From: Spirochaetota bacterium
Lineage (GTDB): Bacteria > Spirochaetota > Spirochaetia > SZUA-6
NCBI GenBank assembly: GCA_003641675.1
Contig: QNBI01000042.1
Location: 1 to 9,546, forward strand
Direction: 5' to 3'
Length of the DNA: 9,546 nt
Under the pieces are notes generated by a model that worked only from the letters and a program-made list of their open reading frames with translations, was not told the origin of the DNA and made no database searches. Of this stretch, positions 1-5,618 are shown one piece after another (within the stretch, counting starts at the first letter, position 1; every line of letters begins with the position of its first letter). The translations under genes and the position numbers were made by a program.

Positions 1-978
1 ATAAAAAAGGGAACGGATAACCTTGCCTCTGGAATTATAAATGATTCCGTTAAACAGATGTCAAAGCTTACAGCGGATATACTGTCAATACTAAGAACAA
101 TTACAGTTTACCATAGGGAAAACTATAAACTCGAATTTAGAAAACATATTTCTACTTATATAGAAAAAGAGGTGCCTAATATAACTCCGGAAGGTGAAAA
201 TACACTAAAAATAGTAAAAAAATATTTTAAGCGGGAAATGCCCGGATTTCCCTATTACCCGGACCTTGTAAAAGAGGTTCTGTTAGAAGATTACTCGGAA
301 AGCGGCAGCAAACTAAGAGAATCTGTTCTGGAAAAAATTGCCGTCCGGGATACCAAACCTAAAAAAAGAGAAAAAAAAGAACCTCCGCTTAAACAGCTCC
401 TTTTAGACGGACTTAAAATAATCGCGGCAAGCGGTGTAAATTTAAGCGATGCCATGAATAAACTATCCATAAACAGCAGTACGCTGGAACACAAAAAACT
501 TAGTTTTAGTGAGAAATTTAAGCGCTGGATCTTAAAATCTGTCTATAAAGAGGATGATTCACCTGTGTATGAAATAGAATATTTTAATACTGCAACAGGT
601 ACAGCTAAAAGTGAAAAAATAAAGTTTAATAAATTTAAAAGCGAGGTTATGAAAAAGACTAGTCTTTTTTCTAAGATTCTCTCAAAAACATCACCGATAT
701 CAAAGCAGCTGGAAATGGTATCCGATGAGCAGCTGCTTGAACTTCTAAGTAAAAACATAGCGGAAACCCAAATAATACACAGGAGAATGGATGGTCTAAA
801 CACCTATTTTTTAACCGAAGTACCAAGGGAAAAACGCCAGATGATAAAGGGAATTAAGCTGGAACTCGGAGCAATAAAAAGTGCTATTATTAAATCGAAC
901 AAAAAACGTTACGAGTACGTATCCCTTAAAGAGGAAAGGGAACAGCTAAAAAAGTTAGGAGTGGAAAATATAGACTGA
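1..978 (+). CDS. Unrecognised lysine-rich protein, C-terminal part (5' end outside window)
   Basis: I do not recognise this family. The frame is open from base 1: 19 sense codons precede the first ATG at 58, and no Shine-Dalgarno lies before that ATG. The true start is therefore probably upstream of the window and about 325 codons are visible. The product has no signal peptide or long hydrophobic segment in the visible part and looks cytoplasmic. It contains many Lys and Glu residues and no Cys. A charged linker (KPKKREKKEPP, about residues 99-110 counted from the ATG at 58) separates an N-terminal helical part from a second part with a predicted helix-rich C-terminus ending in a Lys/Glu-rich, possibly coiled-coil stretch. 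The linker is encoded by A7 and A8 runs. The coding frame is uninterrupted, so it is probably a real gene, but no catalytic motif is visible. It converges on the DAHP synthase fusion gene with a 4-nt gap. It may be a lineage-specific conserved protein; that is only a guess. Confidence 0.75.
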   Translation: MKKGTDNLASGIINDSVKQMSKLTADILSILRTITVYHRENYKLEFRKHISTYIEKEVPNITPEGENTLKIVKKYFKREMPGFPYYPDLVKEVLLEDYSESGSKLRESVLEKIAVRDTKPKKREKKEPPLKQLLLDGLKIIAASGVNLSDAMNKLSINSSTLEHKKLSFSEKFKRWILKSVYKEDDSPVYEIEYFNTATGTAKSEKIKFNKFKSEVMKKTSLFSKILSKTSPISKQLEMVSDEQLLELLSKNIAETQIIHRRMDGLNTYFLTEVPREKRQMIKGIKLELGAIKSAIIKSNKKRYEYVSLKEEREQLKKLGVENID

Positions 979-982
979 CTTT

Positions 983-2890
983 TTAACTTTTATATCTGCC
1001 CAAAATCCGGAAATAGTCTGTATTTTTCTTAATTTCATCTATTGCCTTATTGAAAACCGCCGGATTATCTGGCAGCTCAACATCAATATAAAACATATAC
1101 TCCCACGGTTTTCCGGGGAAAGGTCTCGATTCGAGTTTTTTCATATTTAGCCTATGCGCAGCAAGAATTTTTAATGTAAGGTAAAGAGAACCGGGTCTGT
1201 CCAGTGTGGACACTACAAACGAAGATTTGTCGGGGTTCTTTATATTTTCCCGTCCCTCTCTTGTAATGATAAAAAATCTTGTATAGTTCTGAGGGTTGGT
1301 TTCTATTCCCTCTTTAAGAACTTTCATTTTATAAACAGCTGCAGCCTGACGGCCTGCTATGGCAGCATTTTCCTTCCTGCCTTCGCGTGCTATGAATGCT
1401 ACCGCACCTGCCGTATCATAGTAGGGGACAAGCTCCCATTCATTATGACTTTCCAAGTATTTACCACACTGTGCTAACCCTTGAGGGTGTGAAAACACCT
1501 TCTTAATATCTCCTGTTTCAGCATTCGGAAGACCAATTAAGCTATGCATTATACGTATTTTTTTCTCCCCGACAATCCTTATATCGGGATAACGCAGAAG
1601 CAGATCGTAGTTCTCGTGTATTGAACCTGCCAGTGAATTCTCTATCGGTATAACACCGTAGTCTATATTGTTTTTAAGAATTGCATCAAAAATATTCTTA
1701 AACGATAGAAATGCTACCGGCTCCACATCTTCCTGAAAATAGCTGTATATTGCCTTTTCGCTGAAAGCTCCCCTTTCTCCCTGGAAGCCGATCCTAGGCA
1801 ATTTACCTGTACCTGTTTTTACAAATCCGGATTCACCGATCCTTACAGTTCTAAAATCATCCCTGTTCTCAGAGAGTTTATAAACTTCCTTACCAAGAAC
1901 CGGAGCGAGAGCTTCTATGTCGCGCATGAGTTTTTCGAACTGTTCGGGGTAGAGAGACTGCGGACCGTCGGACAGTGCCTTTTCCGGTTCCGGATGTACT
2001 TCCACCATTAATCCGTCAGACCCTGCTGCTATGGCAGCAAGGGCCATCGGAGGCACTTTATTACGGATACCGGTGCCATGGCTCGGATCTACCATTATCG
2101 GAAGGTGGCTCAGTTTTTTTACAACGGGAATAGCGGAAATGTCCAATGTATTCCGCGTATATGTCTCAAAAGTTTTAATTCCTCTCTCGCATAGAATCAC
2201 CGAATCATTTCCGTTTGCAAGAAGATACTCTGCAGACATTAGAAGATCATTTATTGTTGCTGCAAGACCTCTCTTAAGGAGCACAGGTTTGCCGAGAGCT
2301 CCAACCTTCTTAAGAAGTTCGAAATTCTGCATATTCCTTGCACCTATCTGGAGTATATCCACATACTCCTTAAACATATCAAGATGTTCAATAGAAACAA
2401 TTTCTGAAATGATAGGCATTCCTGTAATTTCAGATGCATCTTTTAAATACTTTAATCCTTTCTCTCCAAGCCCCTGGAAGGAGTAGGGAGAAGTTCTCGG
2501 CTTAAAAGCGCCTCCCCTTAGAATAACGGCTCCGGCTTCTTTAACATATTTAGCGGTTTCTATAATCTGTTTTCTCGATTCAACAGCACAGGGCCCGGCT
2601 ATTACTACTATTCTCTGCCCGCCTATTTTTATAGGGCCTACTTTAACAACTGTATCTTCCTTTTTAAATTCACGGGAGGCAAGTTTAAATGGTTTTGTTA
2701 TAGGGATTACTCTGGCAACACCCGGAAGTATTTCAACTTCTCGCAGATCTATATGTGCAATACCAACAGCGCCGAGTATAGTTTCTTCCTGTCCGACTAT
2801 TTCATGCACCTTGAAACCCTTTTCTTTTAAAAAGGATTTCAGGCTTAGAATGTCCGACTCTTTGGCATTATGTTCAAGAACAACTATCAT
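983..2890 (-). CDS. aroF/pheA: Bifunctional DAHP synthase (type I-beta) / prephenate dehydratase with ACT domain
   Basis: This 635-residue fusion combines the first step of the shikimate pathway (PEP + erythrose 4-phosphate to DAHP) with prephenate dehydratase (prephenate to phenylpyruvate, the Phe branch). Residues 1-70 resemble the ferredoxin-like regulatory domain of Thermotoga-type DAHP synthases. Residues 80-335 form the barrel, with AGPCAVES (98-105), the GGAFKPRTSPYSFQG loop (126-140), LLKRG, LCERG, DPSHGTG (268-274) and EVHPEPEKALSDG. Cys101, His271, Glu297 and Asp308 match the family's metal ligands. The dehydratase spans about 365-545, with GFQGERGAFSE, IPIENSLAGSI (414-424) and the catalytic TRF motif at 537-539. 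An ACT domain follows (555-635), with the PGSL and ESRP motifs typical of Phe binding. No chorismate mutase domain is present. Both halves look catalytically intact. The start is the first ATG in frame; it has no Shine-Dalgarno and abuts a promoter. The domains are certain by motif; regulation of one half by the other is inferred. Confidence 0.96.
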   Translation of the reverse strand: MIVVLEHNAKESDILSLKSFLKEKGFKVHEIVGQEETILGAVGIAHIDLREVEILPGVARVIPITKPFKLASREFKKEDTVVKVGPIKIGGQRIVVIAGPCAVESRKQIIETAKYVKEAGAVILRGGAFKPRTSPYSFQGLGEKGLKYLKDASEITGMPIISEIVSIEHLDMFKEYVDILQIGARNMQNFELLKKVGALGKPVLLKRGLAATINDLLMSAEYLLANGNDSVILCERGIKTFETYTRNTLDISAIPVVKKLSHLPIMVDPSHGTGIRNKVPPMALAAIAAGSDGLMVEVHPEPEKALSDGPQSLYPEQFEKLMRDIEALAPVLGKEVYKLSENRDDFRTVRIGESGFVKTGTGKLPRIGFQGERGAFSEKAIYSYFQEDVEPVAFLSFKNIFDAILKNNIDYGVIPIENSLAGSIHENYDLLLRYPDIRIVGEKKIRIMHSLIGLPNAETGDIKKVFSHPQGLAQCGKYLESHNEWELVPYYDTAGAVAFIAREGRKENAAIAGRQAAAVYKMKVLKEGIETNPQNYTRFFIITREGRENIKNPDKSSFVVSTLDRPGSLYLTLKILAAHRLNMKKLESRPFPGKPWEYMFYIDVELPDNPAVFNKAIDEIKKNTDYFRILGRYKS

Positions 2891-2891
2891 G

Positions 2892-2926
2892 CAAAAAAGC
2901 CTAATGACAGAACCTTATAATGTCAA
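2892..2926 (-). promoter_or_regulatory. Predicted promoter of the aroF/pheA fusion gene
   Basis: On the minus strand a perfect -35 TTGACA (2926-2921) is followed after 17 bp by TAGGCT (2903-2898). TAGGCT keeps the three most conserved -10 bases (T, A and final T). The expected transcription start falls at about 2891-2890, at or next to the A of the ATG at 2890. This would leave essentially no 5' leader, so a leader-peptide attenuator is unlikely. The -35 box is strong and the -10 box is mediocre. Confidence 0.5.
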
Positions 2927-2960
2927 GATTTAAAGCGCAATACTCATTAAAATGCCTATT

Positions 2961-3668
2961 TTAACGATTTTCCGCTATCAATGTACTATCCGTTGTATCT
3001 GGAAATGCACCAGGGAAATAGTCTCGGCCTTCTGTGCCCTTCAGGACAATATTATCTCGTGTAAAAATTTCCGCGCTAAATTCCTTTTTAAGGTTATCCC
3101 TGTACTTAAGTATCTTTGAAATATAACGTAAAGTGCTTACAGGAGTGCCTTTCCTAACCCCTGCGGTTCCTGCATTGTACATAGCCAGAGCGACTATATC
3201 ATCTTTGCCTCTTTCAAGACAGAACTTAAGATGCGCCGTTCCATACTTTGCATTAATTGCCGGATTGTAGAAATCTTTTTCCTTTAAAAAGTAGAAGGAC
3301 TTCGAATTTAGCTGAAACAGCCCTCTGTCAACAGAATGAGCATTCCTGTTTACCGCTTTGGGATTAAATCTGCTTTCCATCCATACTAAGGCAAATGAAA
3401 GAGAAAGAGGTATATTGTTCTTTTCAGAATAATTTATAATGGGCAGGGCAACATCCCTGGACCCTGCTATACGTGAATAAAAGTCAATAACAGCATCTCT
3501 GGTTTTGGGAATCCTGTAGAGGAAAAGCCCCGGATCTTTATCTGCCGGAATTTCAATATTTATTATTGCTTTGCCATTACCGGAAACATTGCTGTTTCCG
3601 TTTTCGGTCCAGCACGAAAAAAGTGCGGCAGAAAATGCTATTATAATTAACAGTGGTATTTTTTTCAT
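2961..3668 (-). CDS. Lipoprotein lytic transglycosylase (SLT family)
   Basis: This is a 235-residue envelope protein that probably cleaves the MurNAc-GlcNAc bond of peptidoglycan to give 1,6-anhydro products. Residues 1-19 are a lipoprotein signal: MKK, a hydrophobic core, then L-F-S-C with Cys19 as the lipidation site. Phe at -2 is unusual for enterobacterial lipoboxes but fits the relaxed spirochaetal form. The SLT domain covers about 70-195. It carries WMESRFNP with catalytic Glu98, RGLFQLN (115-121), a Tyr-Gly-Thr-Ala-His-Leu stretch (142-147) and the AMYNAG motif (162-167), in the usual family order. The tail after 200 has no recognised domain. The gene lies 105 nt downstream of the diguanylate cyclase and 70 nt upstream of the fusion gene, which has its own promoter. 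The start ATG places the signal peptide correctly; its Shine-Dalgarno is weak (GATGGG about 9 nt upstream). Which SLT subfamily it belongs to cannot be told. Confidence 0.92.
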   Translation of the reverse strand: MKKIPLLIIIAFSAALFSCWTENGNSNVSGNGKAIINIEIPADKDPGLFLYRIPKTRDAVIDFYSRIAGSRDVALPIINYSEKNNIPLSLSFALVWMESRFNPKAVNRNAHSVDRGLFQLNSKSFYFLKEKDFYNPAINAKYGTAHLKFCLERGKDDIVALAMYNAGTAGVRKGTPVSTLRYISKILKYRDNLKKEFSAEIFTRDNIVLKGTEGRDYFPGAFPDTTDSTLIAENR

Positions 3669-3719
3669 TTTACTTAACCCATCTCATTTTTTATTTAATA
3701 AAATTAATCCGGAAAAAAA

Positions 3720-3748
3720 TAAATAATAATACTTTGAAGAAAAGTCAA
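3720..3748 (-). promoter_or_regulatory. Possible promoter of the lytic transglycosylase gene
   Basis: A minus-strand TTGACT (3748-3743, 5 of 6 matches to the -35 consensus) lies in the 105-nt gap. Downstream are TATTTA at 17-bp spacing and a better TATTAT (3728-3723) at only 14 bp. Neither combination is fully convincing. The gap is AT-rich, so chance matches are easy. If real, it would leave a leader of about 45 nt. Confidence 0.3.
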
Positions 3749-3773
3749 GTTTTTATTTGGAGTTATTTTTTAT

Positions 3774-4811
3774 TTACTTTGCCAGAGTGACTTTGTTTCT
3801 GCCGGTTTCTTTGGATTCATAGAGAGCCTTATCCACTTCATTGACCATCTGGGAAAGCGATTGTATTTTTTCCGGGTTATACTCTGCCACACCAAGAGAG
3901 ATTGTAACGTGCAGGGACTTCCCGTCACCTGGAAATTCATAATCGGCAATCTTTTTTCGCAGTCTTTCTGCAGCGACAGCTGCACCGTTAATATCCACCT
4001 CGGGCAGAATAACAGTAAATTCTTCCCCTCCGTAGCGCGCCGCAAAATCAATTTGACGTATGGAATTTAAAAGAATTTTTGCTATTTGTTTAATGATAAT
4101 GTCTCCCTGAAGGTGCCCGTATGTATCATTAAAAGTCTTAAAATGGTCAATATCAAACATTATAAGTGAAAAAATTGTTCCGTATCTCTTTGCACGGCTA
4201 AGTTCATCATCCAGAGCTTTTTCAAAAAAATGATGTGAGAAGAGTTTTGTCATTCTGTCGGTCGTCGCCTGATGATACAGATTTGCATTTTCCACTGCTA
4301 TAGATGCAAACCTTATTATTCTCGCTATATACTGTGTCTCCAGCAGAGTAAATGACTCCTTGCTTCCCTTTTCCGGAAGAAGCAAAATTCCTGTAACACC
4401 TTTATCTGTTCTTAAAGGTATAATAAAATTTGTTTTAATCCTTTCAAATTCTCTCGATATTCTTTTATCGGGAAAGCTTTCATAGAATTCCTTATAACTT
4501 ATCTGGCTGTATTCCACCTTTTCAAAGTAGCTTATCACAGGGTCTATATTTATTAATCCAGTTTTAAGATCCTCCTTTTTAAGCCCATGATAGTGGATAA
4601 TTTTTACATTTAGAGAATCATCCTCCAGAGGGAAAATAAAAGTTACAGATTCTGTCTGAAACCGTGCCATAATACTCCATACAACGTTCTTGATAATACT
4701 CTCTATATCAAGTTCCGCTGTAATCTGAGTTGCAATTTCTATAATTTCTTTAAGGTCCTGATTCTCCTGCTCAAGGGAAATATGATTTAATTCTGCACTG
4801 GAGTTATCCAT
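3774..4811 (-). CDS. Soluble GAF-GGDEF diguanylate cyclase
   Basis: This 345-residue protein should make cyclic di-GMP from two GTP in response to a ligand sensed by its N-terminal domain. A short coiled-coil-like helix (about 10-30) leads into a GAF-like sensor domain (about 25-178), followed by a linker helix (ASIAVENANLYHQA) and a GGDEF domain (about 183-345). The GGDEF domain has the MTKLFSHHFF opening, DIDHFKTFNDTYGH (220-233) and an active-type GGEEF signature at 261-265. RQID (252-255) sits exactly five residues before GGEEF, so the product-inhibition I-site is intact. SLGVAEY and the closing VDKALYESKETGRN motif are present. There is no signal peptide or membrane segment, so it is cytoplasmic. 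The only usable start is the ATG at 4811, because an in-frame stop lies 15 nt upstream with no other start codon between. The ligand of the GAF domain cannot be predicted. Confidence 0.95.
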   Translation of the reverse strand: MDNSSAELNHISLEQENQDLKEIIEIATQITAELDIESIIKNVVWSIMARFQTESVTFIFPLEDDSLNVKIIHYHGLKKEDLKTGLINIDPVISYFEKVEYSQISYKEFYESFPDKRISREFERIKTNFIIPLRTDKGVTGILLLPEKGSKESFTLLETQYIARIIRFASIAVENANLYHQATTDRMTKLFSHHFFEKALDDELSRAKRYGTIFSLIMFDIDHFKTFNDTYGHLQGDIIIKQIAKILLNSIRQIDFAARYGGEEFTVILPEVDINGAAVAAERLRKKIADYEFPGDGKSLHVTISLGVAEYNPEKIQSLSQMVNEVDKALYESKETGRNKVTLAK

Positions 4812-4846
4812 ATTTTTATTATATCAGTCATTAATATCACTGCCAA
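4812..4846 (-). promoter_or_regulatory. Strong predicted promoter of the diguanylate cyclase, abutting the ATG
   Basis: On the minus strand TTGGCA (4846-4841, 5 of 6 to the -35 consensus) is followed by exactly 17 bp and a perfect TATAAT (4823-4818). Counting +1 seven bases after the last base of TATAAT puts transcription start at 4811, the A of the start codon. No Shine-Dalgarno is present. The arrangement predicts a leaderless mRNA. Confidence 0.72.
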
Positions 4847-4881
4847 GATATAAATACAGTTTTACTCTTAAACAATTCAAT

Positions 4882-4913
4882 ACAGCTTTCTATATACATA
4901 TCAGCTGTTTTTT
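4882..4913 (+). other. Weak hairpin followed by six T in the divergent intergenic region
   Basis: ACAGCT (4882-4887) and AGCTGT (4903-4908) can pair as a 6-bp stem around a 15-nt loop, and a run of six T (4908-4913) follows. This resembles a weak Rho-independent terminator on the plus strand. No plus-strand gene ends here, so there is nothing obvious to terminate unless a small transcript exists. It could be chance in AT-rich DNA. Confidence 0.2.
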
Positions 4914-4957
4914 GGTAATTTTTAAGAAAGAAGACAGTTTCATCCGGCATCTATATC

Positions 4958-4985
4958 TTGCAATTTCTTACAATTAAAATATAAT
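4958..4985 (+). promoter_or_regulatory. Predicted promoter of the HD-domain gene, abutting the ATG
   Basis: A perfect -10 TATAAT (4980-4985) is preceded at 16-bp spacing by TTGCAA (4958-4963, 4 of 6 to the -35 consensus). Transcription would start near 4992, two bases before the ATG at 4994. No Shine-Dalgarno is present. It mirrors the promoter of the divergent cyclase gene. Confidence 0.6.
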
Positions 4986-4993
4986 CTGTACTT

Positions 4994-5545
4994 ATGAGAA
5001 AATTAATTAGACAATACGCAAAAGACCTTACATCGGGAAGACTTGCTTCCGGTTATGAGCACTCCTACAGGGTATACAAACTGGCAAGGAAAATCGGAGA
5101 GGAAATCGACTATGATGACGAGATTCTGCATGCCGCATGTTTTCTTCACGATATTGAAATGGCTGTAGGGCATCCTGAAAGCTCTGCCGAGAAAGCGCGA
5201 ATAATTTTAAACGAAACGGGATTCGCACCGAGCAAAATTCCTCAAGTTTACGATGCAATCATAAATCATATGCCGGGAGGAACCGATCCCGACAATACAG
5301 AGGGAAAACTTCTCTACGATGCAAATTTGTTAGAGAGTCTGGGAGCGATAGGTTTTAGCAGGCTTTCGATCGGCGCTTTTTTCTGGCATCATTTAAAAAC
5401 AATGAACGAAGTACTCGATAATATTAAACTGTGGCTTTCATATGCTAATTCGTTCTATTTTGAAAAAAGTACTCTACTCTCAAAAGATAAAGTTGACTTT
5501 TTCAAAATGGCAATTAGACAGTTCGAAGGGGAACTCAATTTTTAG
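4994..5545 (+). CDS. HD-domain metal-dependent phosphohydrolase
   Basis: This small cytoplasmic protein of 183 residues has a single HD domain. The metal-binding set is recognisable: His23 (YEHSYRV), His52-Asp53 (FLHDIEMA), His92 (INHMP) and Asp109 (LLYDANLLE). This pattern fits the YedJ/YpgQ-like HD hydrolases, some of which hydrolyse nucleotides or their pyrophosphates. The substrate here is unknown. HD-GYP motifs are absent, so it is not an obvious c-di-GMP phosphodiesterase despite lying divergent to a diguanylate cyclase. The C-terminal third is helical with many aromatics. The start is forced: an in-frame TAA at 4982-4984 is followed by no other start codon before the ATG, and the next Met (residue 56) would remove the HD core. 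The next gene begins 73 nt downstream on the same strand. Confidence 0.88.
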   Translation: MRKLIRQYAKDLTSGRLASGYEHSYRVYKLARKIGEEIDYDDEILHAACFLHDIEMAVGHPESSAEKARIILNETGFAPSKIPQVYDAIINHMPGGTDPDNTEGKLLYDANLLESLGAIGFSRLSIGAFFWHHLKTMNEVLDNIKLWLSYANSFYFEKSTLLSKDKVDFFKMAIRQFEGELNF

Positions 5546-5566
5546 GAATATCTGTAAATAAAATAC

Positions 5567-5598
5567 CTGTATAAAAACAAAAGAAATACGTTATACAG
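5567..5598. repeat. Perfect 8-bp inverted repeat upstream of the TIGR00300 gene
   Basis: CTGTATAA (5567-5574) and TTATACAG (5591-5598) are exact reverse complements separated by 16 nt. The repeat ends 20 nt before the ATG at 5619. It could be a two-half-site operator or an RNA stem-loop just before the ribosome-binding site. It does not match an ARG box or another operator I know. No convincing promoter overlaps it. Confidence 0.4.
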
Positions 5599-5608
5599 TA
5601 TCCTAACC

Positions 5609-5612
5609 GGAG
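5609..5612 (+). promoter_or_regulatory. Shine-Dalgarno of the TIGR00300 gene
   Basis: GGAG sits 6 nt before the ATG at 5619 and supports that start. The 73-nt gap to the HD gene has no clear terminator or strong promoter, so read-through from upstream is plausible. Confidence 0.75.
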
Positions 5613-5618
5613 ATATAT

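Noticed and set aside
361..378. A7 and A8 runs in gene 1 as possible slippage sites
   Set aside because: They encode a Lys/Glu linker in AT-rich DNA where such runs are expected. Unlike the G10 tract they are not compositionally unusual.
2031..2486. A 151-codon open frame on the plus strand, antisense to the DAHP synthase domain
   Set aside because: It lies wholly within a gene with unmistakable motifs on the other strand, has no Shine-Dalgarno, and its translation looks like no known protein. It is a shadow frame.
3770..4070. Short open frames on both strands overlapping the GGDEF domain
   Set aside because: They overlap the catalytic coding sequence of the diguanylate cyclase and show no motif or start signal of their own.
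4882..4913. The 6-bp hairpin with T6 as a real terminator or small RNA end
   Set aside because: The stem is short, the loop is long, and no plus-strand transcript is known to end here. It is kept only as a low-confidence feature.
4994..5545. The HD protein as a c-di-GMP phosphodiesterase partner of the GGDEF gene
   Set aside because: Only the plain HD metal ligands are present; the GYP extension that defines c-di-GMP-specific HD-GYP enzymes is missing.
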